From Gorsachius magnificus (taxonomy: Eukaryota > Chordata > Aves > Pelecaniformes > Ardeidae): a DNA stretch of 64,000 bases. Location: assembly GCA_034008185.1 (NCBI GenBank), contig CM067082.1, positions 100,001,311 through 100,065,310 on the forward strand. The letters are read 5' to 3'. Below, piece after piece: positions 14,737 to 24,060 of this stretch. The translations under genes and the position numbers were made by a program. Under the pieces are notes generated by a model. The model worked only from the letters and a program-made list of their open reading frames with translations, searched no databases and was not told the DNA's origin. Position 1 is the stretch's first letter. Each line of letters begins with the position of its first letter.

Positions 14737-17384
14737 CCCACAATCAATTATTGTCCTTGATGGAAATTATATGCATGCAGGACCACTCAGTGGATGAGAC
14801 TTTAAGGGAGCCATGATTTGCCTTAACCACAAGGCTGTTCTTTCCATTCAAATACAATGGCCCATAAACAGAATAATGCACTGTTGGAGGAATCTCCAAA
14901 GAAAACTGTGCTTGGGATCACAGAACTCTCAAAAATAGGTAAAAGGAAAGTCTTTGAGTTTACTCTACACTAGTGATACTTTAAGGAAAGAGATCCCACT
15001 TAAGTTAGAGGTCTAAAAAAGAACAGAAGGCAGTCACGGATCACAATGGTACTGATTATCAAAGGAATGAGAGGGTTTGGGGTTTTTTTAAAGCACAAAC
15101 ATAAACCATAATTTTTTTCTCAGCTACAGAAGGAACAAAATAATGAGAGATGAGGAGGATGTTAAGGAGGAGTTACAGACGATGGAATTCCAAGAGGCCT
15201 ACACACTTAATCATTTAGCTTTCAAACAGAACTCTGTCACACTTCAAGTTGGGCACATCATGCCTAGGGTGGGCCAGATGGCCTTTCTACTGAACTGCAT
15301 ATTAGTAAGGTAAAAAATAGCTATGTGCTGAAATGATGCTAAGACAAAGCACCAAATTTTACATCTGATGCAATCACAAAACATCCTAATAATCAATATA
15401 AAAAGGAATTTATTACTTTGGTTGCAAATATAATAAAAAGAAGGCAGAAAAGAAACAAAGGCACTTTTGTGTCAAGATGAGAACAATCTTCCCAAGAGAA
15501 TGAAAATAAGCTTGATATGCAGTTCTGGGGGTTCTAAACATGAATGTGATGGTCATCCTGGGACATTCCCCCTGCCTTTTTTATTTTGCTATTCCATAAA
15601 GTGTTTGGGCCTTGGGCTTGCCAACACTTTCTTGTAGTTCTACAGTCCCAATGGCATGATGATTTCAAGGGCTGGTGTACACTGGAAATGCCAGAAAGAT
15701 AACTATGATCATTATTTTGCTTTCTTGCTTTTTGAATTCATCTGGAAAAGGAGCAATCAAGGCTTTTTTAGTTGGGTGAGGAATTAATTTCCATGTGTAT
15801 GTGGCATACTCTGTGCGTGATATACATGAACTCTTCCAGGTCTCCATAGGAAACTGCTGGCCTGGTGCCTCTGAAGGCTAAATTATAACACATCCCAGCT
15901 GTGGGCAAACAAATGGCTTTGGCACTTAACAAAAGGGCTTCTTTTCATGGAAAATTTATTATTGTCTTTTCTGTTAAGCACAACAAAAAGTTATAATGAG
16001 GAGCAATAACAAAATATTAATTAGAAAATGCTGCACTGATACAAAACATTCAAATGAAATGTTATTCAACAGTAGCAACCTCTTCATCTGGTTATGAAAA
16101 AATAGAAATAATGTCATTAATATAAAAAAAAAATCAAGCAGATGACACATTGTTCAAATCCTGAAAAGTGAGGAGAAATTGGCTGTAATTTCCTCCTATG
16201 TTCTCCAAAGTCATCAAGAATTAGTGACAAAATTCTGCCCTAGCTTTGGCATTGAAATTGTGGAGATAAATTCTTAGCACAACTCTTAGTTGAATTGTGC
16301 TCTATGCTGCAAGCTTCTGCTTCCTTAAAATGGGAAAGGTTCACAACTGGGGCCTACAGGCTAACCCTCTACTGGGATTTACACCACTGAATGCTAATTC
16401 TTGCCTGCAGGAGAGGAGTAGAAAGCCTAGAAAGATTGTTTCTTTCCTTTTCCATGAGTAGAACAAAGGCATCTGGAACAAGCCCAGCTTTTCTCTGGAT
16501 GAGATGTACTTCTGCAGTGAACAGTTCCTGAAAAGCCTTCTATAACAAATCCCAAAGCCCAAATACCAAAAGTATTTTGGGGAACTTGGAATGTAATAAC
16601 CAAACATGGATGGTTTTATGCCTTAGCCAGGTATCATATTTTTGCAACAATACATCATGGAATCAATTTAAACATGATAACAGAGGGCCCACAGAGTTCT
16701 CTTAATAATTCTAAATTCCATATAGATGTCAAAAACAAGCATATGCTCTTTCTTTAATGAACGCATTCAGTAGAATTTAATGCATATCTAAGCATTAAGT
16801 TCAGGTTCACCTTTTGCAGAATCAGGACTGCAGCTTTCTAAATCTCAGTAAGAAAATACAGCAAGCAATTGTTTATTACAACATATAAGGGGCTAGAGAG
16901 TAATTTACACAGATTTATTAAAAAAAAGATCCCAAAAAAGATTCATGTGAAGAATTCTCATATGAACTGTTTAAATAAGTAAAATGAACAAATCTTGGCA
17001 ACGGCAACGCAAATGTAAATCAGTTATCTTATATTCTGGGCATATAGAGATACACTTTGATACTTACCAAAAGTAAGAGAAGAAAGTTAACAACCACAAA
17101 GTGGCATGGTTAAAGTGATAGCTTATGAAAGTAAATGGTTTCTTAAAACAAAGCCTTGCAGAAACACTGCAGAGAGATCTTGAGGGGAAAACTGCACCTT
17201 TCTAGTGTCACTCAAAATAGTTAAAACAGCTTAATTACAGATGCACAGTAATTGCTGTTTTAAGAGCAACATTACATTGTCCGCAAAAAGCACTAGTAAA
17301 TTGCAGGCCACATTAAATAAAAGTTATTGCATCTTAAATACAATATATACTTTGGGAGTAATGTAGGTCTAGTTGGTATCCTGT

Positions 17385-17425
17385 AGAATGGAATGGAATG
17401 CAATGTAATGCAATGCAATAGAATA
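17385..17425 (+). repeat. Degenerate pentamer microsatellite (GGAAT/GCAAT)n
   Basis: Eight imperfect copies of a five-base unit (GAATG, CAATG, TAATG, CAATA) sit in a row. The units differ at the first base, so the array is old or was interrupted by point changes. Confidence 0.7.
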
Positions 17426-18060
17426 CTTGGAAGATCTTCAGGAAAGATATTAAGGATGAAGGCTAAAGGGGGAAAAGGCTATCAAAGTGCACACAAAACA
17501 ATGGTCAAGAAGACAAAACAATTCAGGACTTCTTTCCAAGAAGAAGACCTCACCATAAGCGGGTAGTAGCAGGTGTCGCTTGCTGGTGCATTGGTAAAGA
17601 ATGGTGAGGAAATCCTGCATGCTCTCTATGCCTCTGCAAAGTTCATGCAGATTGAACCAAAAGGCTTTCTTTCATCTCTGGCATGCCCACAAACAAATTA
17701 ACGTATAAGGCATAAATGCACTTATTTACATAGTCTGAATGTACATACCAATTTTGCAACCAACATACAAAATGATAAGAATAAGAATAGTACCTTCTTT
17801 CCTCTTTCAGGACTCAAAATATTAAATCATAAAGGAAAAAGAGACTTTCCAGGGTTTTAGATAAGATCTGAACATCTTCCTACAAATGGAGGTAGGCAAA
17901 TAACTCTCAGAACGGTTAAAGACACAAATGACCTGTGAAAGTTTTACTCCAGGGTTGAAGGGCATTTTGTATCCCATATAAACACGGCCAATGGGTGTGT
18001 TTAACAGAGGAGCCGCTCAGATAGATTGAAGTGGGAAAAGAGGATGTGATGGCAATAGCA

Positions 18061-18340
18061 GCATTGGGCTATTTTTAGAGTTTGGAAGAGTAAGTTGTTT
18101 GCCTGGCTGTCCTATGGGCATGGATCAAAAAGTTCTAGGTCTGAAAATGACCAACCTTTCCACCACACCAGTATCACCTCCTCTCCCTTGTTTTTCAAAG
18201 CCTGTCTTATTTCCATGGTGGTTTGTTGGCACTGCCCCTCCCAACCTATGGCTCTGGTTATGCTTTGGCTTTCCTCCAGGCTGCGGTTACCAAAATCATC
18301 CCCCGTCAAACTCCCCAGCTTTGTGTCCTGACAGATCAAG
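18061..18340. other. Transition into GC-rich island, no gene recognised
   Basis: Base composition shifts here from the AT-rich background to moderate GC. Open frames in it overlap on both strands and continue into the island. I recognised no repeat family or exon. Confidence 0.4.
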
Positions 18341-18730
18341 TCCCTGGTCCTCCTTGCTGCGTGTCCTCATGGACGTTAGCTCTGGCATAGAGAGGGGACA
18401 GCTAATAGGGGTGATCTCTGGGCTGCAGGGTCGGTTTCTGCCATGGCCTGAGAGAAGAGTAACAGCACTGGGTTTGTCCTTGGGAGCCGAGTGGCAGAGG
18501 ACGCGTCAGGCAGGCCCAGCAGCTGTGCCCAGGGCATGGCCCCCAAGGGCAGGGACAGCCCCGGGGCCTCCTGGGCACAGGGCCTGCCTCGGGGCCAGCA
18601 CCCCAAGGGCCGACCTCCAAAGGAGGCTGCGCGGAGGGGCGTCGGGCGGGGCTGCGCATGGGGGGCCCCGTCACCCCCATGTCATAGTGCCAGCGCCCGG
18701 CAACGCAGCAGTCACAATGCCCCGGGAGGG

Positions 18731-18737
18731 GATAAAA
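18731..18737 (+). promoter_or_regulatory. TATA-like box in GC island
   Basis: GATAAAA sits within GGGATAAAAGGGGGC, a good context for a TATA box because it is flanked by G-rich sequence. It lies about 75 bp upstream of the open frame that starts after the stop at 18810. Upstream, a GTCACAATG string and CpG-rich sequence are present. Initiation here is inferred; no transcript evidence is available. Confidence 0.35.
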
Positions 18738-18812
18738 GGGGGCATCCTCCCCTGTCCCGCTGCCAGAGGTGGCCTGGGGGCAGCCCGAAGACATCCACGG
18801 GGAAAACCTTGA

Positions 18813-19172
18813 GGAGTCGCTGGAATTCCTTGGAGGGCGCTGAGGGAGGAAGACCAGAGGAGGCTGGACGAGGCTGCGGAAGAGGACAAGAACCAGCAAG
18901 ACCAGGAGGTCCCCGAGGCTATGGAGCATTTCAGCGGAGAGCAGTGGCAAGACCAAGGGAAGGCCTTCTGGAGGAGCACTGCAGAACTCGCCGTCCTCCT
19001 CCTCTGTGGAGCCAGGGGCAGCAGCCGTAAGAAATCGGAAGCAGAGATGTTGCCAGGGATCCCAGTGCTTTGGAGCACCCACTGGCGCCCTGCCAGGCAC
19101 GGCAAGGCTTCTTGCCCCCCAAGGTGGATCAGGCCAGGGGCCTTTGGCCACTCTCACAAGCCCCTGAGATGA
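18813..19172 (+). pseudogene. Coding-like 120-codon frame, possibly ITPRIPL1-like fragment
   Basis: The frame is open from the stop at 18810-18812 to the TGA ending at 19172; the only internal ATG near its middle is at 18921. The first third is highly charged and looks like a coiled coil (residues such as REEDQRRLDEAAEEDKNQQD). It is followed by a short leucine-rich stretch (ELAVLLLC) and a basic patch (SSRKKSEAE). The order LDEA, an acidic Gln-rich helix, a short hydrophobic segment and basic residues is weakly reminiscent of the N-terminal region of the bird-expanded inositol-trisphosphate-receptor-interacting-protein-like 1 (ITPRIPL1) family. That resemblance is from memory and may be coincidence. 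The long nucleotidyltransferase-like part of that family was not found downstream. A plausible splice donor (CAG|GTAGAGT) lies just after the stop. Treat it as an unproven fragment. Confidence 0.18.
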
Positions 19173-19302
19173 CTCCAGGTAGAGTGAGCCTAGGGCGGCG
19201 GCTGGGGCACCTCTGGGGAGGCGTGACCAGGCGGTGGGAGGAGGAGGAGGAGGAGGCCGGTCTTGCTCACCTGCTCAGGGACTAGCCGATCGCCAGCGCC
19301 AG

Positions 19303-19832
19303 CTGGGGTCAGGAAGGAATTTTCCCCCGGGGCAGATTGGCACTGGGCCCCGGGGGTTGTTTGCCTTCCTCTGCAGCACTGAGCAGGACCGCTTTTGGCA
19401 GGGCTCCTCCGCTCCCTTCTGGCTGCCTTACTGCCTGCTGCTCATGCGCCACGAAGATGGCCTCTCGTGTCCTGCAGCTGGGGGAGGAAGGCTTTTTTTT
19501 CCCCCCACGCCGGCCTAGCAAGCGGCCCTGGGGGGTTTTTTGCCTTCCTCTGCAGCACTCAGCACGGCCCCTTGCCAGGCCTCCCCTTTTGGGCCATTTT
19601 GGCTGGGGGCCTGCTGCTCCTGCTCCACGCAGGTGGCCCTCGTGCCCCGCATCCGGGGGAGGAAGCTTTCGAGAGTCCCAGGGTGGGCCCCAGGGGGGCC
19701 CCCGGGCCTTGCTGCTTGTCCTCTGTAGCATTGAGCACAGCCCCTTCTTGTCAGGGCTCCTCTGGGCCCTTGCAGCTCCCTTCTTGCCCCCTGCCCTGGC
19801 GCCTCCAAGTCCACTGCAAGTTTGGACAGCTC
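19303..19832 (+). repeat. Three tandem copies of a ~175-bp GC-rich unit
   Basis: Two landmarks recur with constant spacing. AGGAAG with a following run of T/C occurs at 19311, 19485 and 19660 (steps 174 and 175). The string TTGCCTTCCTCTGCAGCACT occurs at 19361, 19540 and, diverged, 19713 (steps 179 and 173). The copies are divergent (roughly 65-75% by eye), so the triplication is old. The block reading GGAAGGAATTTTCCCCC, then a G-rich segment, then TTTGCCTTCCTCTGCAGCA resembles a 3' segment I recall from ancient amniote CR1/L3-type LINEs (turtle and crocodile copies). If so, the unit is repeat-derived. Third copy fades out near 19830. Confidence 0.65.
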
Positions 19833-19945
19833 TGCTCTTCCCTTGGCTCCTTCTCCCCAGGGGTTCATGCTTCCTGTGCAAAACAGCAGCCTGCTCCTGG
19901 AAGGGCTCCAGGCTTGCTGCACCATTAGGAGCTGCCGCTTTTCAG

Positions 19946-20363
19946 CTCTCCCTGCTGCATGCAATACAAGTGCAGGACAGGCACAAGAGTGCGTTTCATG
20001 CATCACTGGTCAAGAAGCACAGTGGAGAAAGTTTTGGAAGGCAAAAAGTGCGCTTGTCACCAAGATGTGTCATACTTTGGAAAATTCCTCATGGTACCAC
20101 ACAGCTCTTCTTCCTCTTCTTCTTCTTCTTTTGTGTGGTTGGTATCAATCCTCATTCTTCAAGTTCCCACTGTTCAGGAAACAGGGACTGCTTGGCCTCT
20201 GGTCCTGCTGCCACTGGCTGTGGCTCTGTGGCTTGTCCTTGCCAGGCTCCAAGGGATGTTTTTTCAAGCTAAACTGAAGAAGGCATCAGCCTTCTTCTGG
20301 GTACACATGTGCATTGTGTTCATGCTTGGGAGCATCGGCTCTGGAACAGATTTAAAAAAATAA
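19946..20363 (+). CDS. Terminal-exon-like ORF, unknown membrane-like protein
   Basis: A frame with ATG at 19959 runs 134 codons to TAA at 20361-20363. It can be entered from a splice acceptor whose pyrimidine tract and AG end at 19945. The protein starts Cys- and basic-rich (CCMQYKCRTG, then HHWSRSTVEKVLEGKKCACH). It has a Ser run coded by a (CTT/TCT)n microsatellite at about 20107-20133, then two or three hydrophobic segments that could be membrane spans (around FVWLVSILIL, WPLVLLPLAVALWLVL and FFWVHMCIVFMLG), ending in a Lys-Lys tail. The stop is followed 17 bp later by AATAAA and then GT-rich sequence, the layout of a real 3' exon. I do not recognise the family. The frame could also be fortuitous, and an overlapping frame (19822-20277) reads through the same DNA. 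Confidence 0.3.
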
Positions 20364-20380
20364 CATATAACACAAGATAA

Positions 20381-20386
20381 AATAAA
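20381..20386 (+). terminator. Poly(A) signal AATAAA with downstream GT-rich element
   Basis: AATAAA at 20381-20386 is preceded by overlapping A-rich sequence and followed at 20401-20430 by TTTGTTTGTGTCC, a plausible GU-rich downstream element. It lies directly after the TAA of the 134-codon frame, which supports a plus-strand transcript end here. Confidence 0.45.
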
Positions 20387-20854
20387 ATTCTGTTTCCACT
20401 TGTAACCTTTTGTTTGTGTCCTTGAAAGTGTTTTTGGAGCTGAAAAAACCCTGGCATCTCAGGCAAATAAAACAGTCTCATCCTTATTCAACTGATGGTG
20501 AGCTCAGGGAATAGAATCAAATAGAACAGAACCGTTATGCTATGTTATGCCTACAGTTCTCCATGGCAAGCTCTGACCCAGTTCTGAGGGTTCCATGCAG
20601 GAGAGCATGTCTCTGCAGTACAGGTCGCAGGACCATCCAGGAGGCAGGGGCATAGATGGGAACACCTACAGCATCACTCAGGCAGGGACTGAAGGTCCCC
20701 AGCTGAGCTCAGACACGTCCCCTGGGCCCTTGGCAAAAGATGGTGCCAGTGGGGGTTCCAGGGGAGGCTGGTCCCGCCCTTTGAGGCCTATGAAGCACCC
20801 CTGGGACCCTGTCCAAAGCAGACCTCCACTGCTCATATGCTTTCATGTAGACAT
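20387..20854. other. Unassigned sequence between GC island and solo LTR
   Basis: Moderate GC sequence with a short frame at 20595-21065 (plus) that has no recognisable domain and continues into the LTR, so it is unlikely to be coding. A short AATAGAATC/AATAGAACAGAACC repeat-like patch near 20515-20532 looks like simple sequence. Confidence 0.4.
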
Positions 20855-20940
20855 TGATGGTTGTCCACTTTGGAGACAGGAGTGTTGGACCAGATGGACC
20901 TTCTCTCTGAGGGAGCATTGCTGTTCTCAGTCTCTTGTGT
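20855..20940 (+). repeat. Possible ancient CR1/L3-type 3' end fragment
   Basis: The series GGAGACAGG, TTGGACCAGATGGACCTTC, TCTGAGGGAGCATTGCTGTTCT matches the general pattern of the 3' end of old amniote CR1/L3 LINEs (GGA-CAGGAT, ...GGACTAGATGGACC, TCTGACCCAG, GTTCTTATG). It is diverged and short, so the call rests on pattern memory only. Confidence 0.35.
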
Positions 20941-21031
20941 TTTCAGATGTTTTTCCAAGGGAAACAGCTCAGGCATTTCTAAAAATGAGTACAAGTAGAA
21001 AAAAAATCCACATGGAAATGAACAGGTATTA

Positions 21032-21605
21032 CTCACTGTCGTGGTTTAACCCGGCTGGCAACTAAGCATCACGCAGCTGCTCGCTCACTCCCCCCCCCCT
21101 CCCTCAGTGGGATGGGGGAGAGAATCGGGAAGAAAAAAAAAAAGGTTAGAGCCGTGGGCTGAGATAGAGACAGTTTAATAAGACAAAATACTAATAATAG
21201 TAATAATGAGAATGGTAAGAGAATATACAGAATATACAAAACGAAAGATGCACAACACAATTGCTCACCACCCGCTGACTGATGCCCAGCCCGTCCCGAG
21301 CCGCGATCACTCCTCGAGCCACAACAGACCGACTAACCCCTCTGGAGCATGACGTTGTATGGTATGGAATAGCTCTTTGGTCAGTTTGGATTAGCTGTCC
21401 TAGCTGTGCTCCCTCCCAGCTTGTTATGCACCTGGCCGAGCAGGAGAAGCTCAAAAAGTCCTTGAGTAGTCTGAGCACTACTTGGCAACAACTAAAAGCA
21501 TCAGCGTGTTATCAACATTCTTGTAGTACTAAATCCAAAGCACAGCACTATGCTAGCTACTATGAAGAAAATTAACTCTATCCCAGTCAAAACGAGGACA
21601 CTCAC
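21032..21605 (-). mobile_element. Solo LTR of an avian ERVL-type endogenous retrovirus
   Basis: The LTR body is 21037-21600 (564 bp). It begins TGTCGTGGTTTAACC and ends with GAGGACA, so both ends form the TG...CA short inverted repeat. The 5-bp direct repeat CTCAC flanks it at 21032-21036 and 21601-21605; a 5-bp duplication is typical of ERVL-class insertions. On the minus strand it reads as the sense LTR: a 5' U3 starting TGTCCTCGTTTTGACTGGG, an ATTAAA poly(A)-type signal (reverse complement at about 21175-21180), and an R/U5 end with the A-run, CCCCATCCCACTG and AAACCACGACA. I recall this layout as one of the commonest bird LTR families. No internal gag, pol or env sequence is next to it, so it is a solo LTR left by recombination between two LTRs. 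Confidence 0.9.
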
Positions 21606-22023
21606 CTCAAAAATTTCTGCAGCCATTTAGTTCAGGAGCACGTCCTGCTTCAGACTGAGAGCCTGATCTTTGAGCCTTGCTAGGGTCAGAGATGTGGGGG
21701 TTTGCCATTCTGTGGAAACCCAGCTAAACTGGATGAACATAGCAGACTTCAAAAAAAACCGCACTTCACACCTGATCTTTACAAATTTCTTCAGACAGTC
21801 CAATGATCTTGAGGTGATCCACAGCTCTCACCTCCATCAGAAGGTACATGCCACCTTCCCACAGTGTGACAGAGCCAGTGCCTAGGCTGGGACACAACTG
21901 CCCATTCAATCCCTTCTGGTAGTGCAGAGAGGGGAAGAAATGTTATTAAAGAATTCTTCATCATGGACTGTTAGGGAAAGAAGGAAGTAGAAAGAAAATT
22001 ACAATAGAATAATAGAGAATACA
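21606..22023. other. Unassigned spacer
   Basis: Sequence between the solo LTR and the nested CR1 complex. Open frames are short and show no known domain. No repeat family recognised. Confidence 0.4.
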
Positions 22024-22068
22024 GTAGAGTAGAGTAGACTAGACTAGACCAGACTAGGCTAGACTAGT
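22024..22068 (+). repeat. Pentamer microsatellite (AGAGT/AGACT)n at CR1 tail
   Basis: GAGTAGAGTAGACTAGACTAG and related units run directly up to the 3' end of the minus-strand host CR1. A CR1 of this orientation would normally show its 8-bp tail repeat here, so the array probably expanded from that tail. Confidence 0.7.
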
Positions 22069-23024
22069 TCAGCTGGAAGAGACCTGCAATGAACACCTAG
22101 TCCAACTGCCTGAGTACTTCAGGGCTGACCAAAAGTTCAAGCATGGTTATCAACGGCATTGCCCAAATGCCTCTGAAACAATGACAGGCTTGGGGCATCA
22201 AGCACCTCTCCAAGAAGCCTGTTCCAGCCTGTCAGGAAAGACAGGTTTCCTCATGTCAGGTCCAAACCTCCCCTGACAGACACAGCTTTGAGCCATTCCC
22301 ACGCGCCCTGGCAGTGGGTACCAGGGAGAAGAGCTCAGCATCTCCCTCTCCATGTCCCCTCCTCAGGAAGCTGTAGAGAGCAGGGATGTCGCCCCTCAGA
22401 CTTCCTCTCTCTAGGCAAACCCCATCTACTCATCCCTTCCTCAGAGGACAGGCCTTCCAGCCCCTTCCCCAGCTTCTCGGGACGCATTCACAGACTTTAA
22501 CATCCTTTTGTAGTGGCGGGCCCCAGTACTGCACACAATACTTAATGTGAGGCCACAACAGCACTAAATACAGCGGGATAGGCACCGCTTTTGACCAGCT
22601 GGTTTTGGTGTGTTTAATGCACTGCAGCATGTGGTTTTCCCTCTTGGCTGCCAGGGCACATTGATGACTGTTCTTGCGCCTCCTGTCAACCAGCACCGCT
22701 GGGCCCCTTTGGCCGGGCTGCTCTTCAGCCACTCCTCTCCCATTTTAGACTTTTGTCCTGTGTTAGTTCATCCCAGATGCAGAATCCTGGAATGTGGTCT
22801 TGTTCAATTTCATGCCATTGATGACTGCCCAATGTTCCAATCTATCCAAATCCCTCTGCAAGGCATCTTGTCCCTCAAAGGAGTCAGCAGCACCTTCCAG
22901 CTTAGTATCATCATCAGACTTCCCAAGGGTGCATTCAACTCCTGCATCCAGATCATTGATAAAAGCATTGAAAACAGAACTGGCCCTAGAATTGAGCCCT
23001 GAGGACCACCACTGGTGACTGGTC
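22069..23024 (-). mobile_element. Host CR1 LINE, 3' segment (segment A)
   Basis: Read on the minus strand this is the C-terminal part of CR1 ORF2 and the 3' UTR. Recognisable blocks include GVPQG-like remnants at the start, a decayed [10 protein letters not shown] block in place of [34 protein letters not shown] and HIKYCVQYWGP, and it ends with the CR1 3' UTR near 22070. Frames are broken by several stops and shifts, so it is inactive. The element is interrupted at 23024 by a plus-strand CR1 and resumes at 27084 and again at 28662. From 22126 to 23024 it is almost identical to 31518-32432 in inverted orientation; relative to that copy it lacks ~15 bp near 22229 (CCTGTTCCAGCCTG). Confidence 0.9.
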
Positions 23025-23589
23025 TCTCCAAGCTCTGCACCAGCTACAACTGATGCCACCTCCCAGACAGAGCTCCAGTGGGTGTATGCTGCCACCCAGA
23101 TGTTGCACTGCAGGATGTGTTCCCCTCTCACACTGTTTTTGGACACCAGTGGTGAGTTCACATGTGGGAGGTGTTCCTGGGTGTAGGATCTCCTCTGCTT
23201 GGTGACAGAGCTCCAGGAGGAAATGAGCAGGTTGAGGACTATCAGGGAGTGGGAGAGAGAGATCAACTACTGGAACAACACCCTATGCTCCCTATCTCAG
23301 ACGTAACAGGCAGGCATGCCTCATGCAATGCAGGACTCTCTCCACCTATCTGAACAGAGAAATTTAGGATATGAGGGGAAATGTCAACAAGTTCCTGCCC
23401 AGTGCAGCAGGTGTGTCTCCCCTGTGACAGCCTCAACCTCCAAGGTTTCTGGTGAAATAGATAGGAAGATCTGCCAGTGGAACTGAACCTTAATGAGGAT
23501 AATGGTTCTTACAGCTTAGAGATGTTCCCAAGGTTAAGACAGCCTAAGCTCTGCATCAAAATAGCTTCTCTAAAGAAGAAAAGATGGAT

Positions 23590-24060
23590 CTTTGTCATAG
23601 GGGACTCCCTTCCGAAGGGAACAGAAGGCCCAATATGAAGACCAGACCCCTTTCATAGAAAGTCTTCTGCCTACCTGGGGCCCAGGTTAAAGATGTGGAA
23701 AGAAAACTTCCAACTCTGACAAGGCCCATGGATTATTATCCATTATTTATTCTGTAGGCAGTGATGAAATCTTAACAAGAAGTCCAAGGGCAACTAAGAA
23801 AGACCTCAGGGCCTTGGGTCAAATGGTGAAGAGATCAGGTGCACAAGTAGTGTTCTCCTCTATCATTCCTGCTAGAGGGAACAATAAGGGAAGGAACAGG
23901 AAGAGCCAGGAAATAAATACCTGGCTCCAAACCTGGTGTGAGGAGCAGAATTTTGGAGGGTTTTGACCCAAACACCACCAGGCCTACTGGCAAATGATGG
24001 AGTACACCTGTCTCCAAGGGACAAAAGGATATTTTCCAAGCAGTTAGCAGGGCTCTTTGA
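23590..24060 (+). pseudogene. CR1 ORF1 esterase-like domain remnant
   Basis: Translation around 23591 gives FVIGDSLPKGTEGPI followed by a stop at 23636. A shifted continuation near 23760 reads DEILTRSPRATKKDLRALG, then QVVFSSIIPARG and QEINTWLQTW. This is the SGNH/GDSL-like esterase block known from CR1 ORF1 proteins, with the nucleophile Ser in GDS still present. At least one stop and one frameshift interrupt it. It belongs to the nested CR1 23025-27083, not to a host lipase gene. Confidence 0.75.

Larger units (their letters stand above)
1..18060. other. AT-rich unique sequence, no gene recognised
   Basis: This stretch has high A+T content, many A or T runs and only short open frames (60-130 codons) on both strands without recognisable domains, signal peptides or linked splice sites. 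The longest, 130 codons at 7835-8227 on the plus strand, is rich in F, I, K and S as expected for translated AT-rich noncoding DNA. I found no CR1 tail, LTR end or tRNA-like fold. Small structural motifs inside it (a palindrome near 2235, a pyrimidine tract near 3430, a G-rich run near 8285, a CTCF-like site near 11849, short microsatellites) are listed separately. It may be intronic or intergenic; the sequence alone does not decide. Confidence 0.6.
18340..19960. other. GC-rich island (~60% GC) in AT-rich DNA
   Basis: A block of roughly 1.6 kb has far higher GC than anything else in the window and retains many CpG dinucleotides. Overlapping long open frames occur on both strands: plus 18099-18812 and 19337-20272, minus 18402-19157 and 19309-19881. 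This is expected where AT-rich stop codons are scarce and is not itself evidence of coding. The island contains a TATA-like box, a coding-like frame and a tandem triplication, and is followed by an AT-richer ORF with a poly(A) signal. It may be a CpG island with a lineage-specific gene, a gene fragment transposed from a GC-rich microchromosome, or a cluster of old GC-rich repeats. Confidence 0.7.

Noticed and set aside
18099..18812. 237-codon plus-strand frame in GC island
   Set aside because: It overlaps long frames on the minus strand, is Pro/Gly/Ala/Arg-rich as expected from GC-rich noncoding DNA, and has no recognisable domain.
18402..19157. 251-codon minus-strand frame
   Set aside because: It is the antisense of the coding-like and TATA-containing region, with no promoter or poly(A) signal in that orientation and no domain.
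20107..20133. (CTT)n as a functional Ser-rich domain
   Set aside because: It is a simple microsatellite; its translation says little about function.
19337..20272. 311-codon plus-strand frame, longest in the island
   Set aside because: It runs through the tandem triplication and is countered by a 190-codon minus frame; composition follows GC content, with low-complexity Pro, Leu and Ser.
22763..23266. 167-codon minus frame spanning 23024
   Set aside because: It crosses the junction between the host CR1 and the nested CR1, so the protein joins two unrelated orientations of transposon sequence.
23590..23640. GDS motif as a host GDSL lipase gene
   Set aside because: Position inside a CR1 with matching ORF1 neighbours shows it is the CR1 esterase-like domain.
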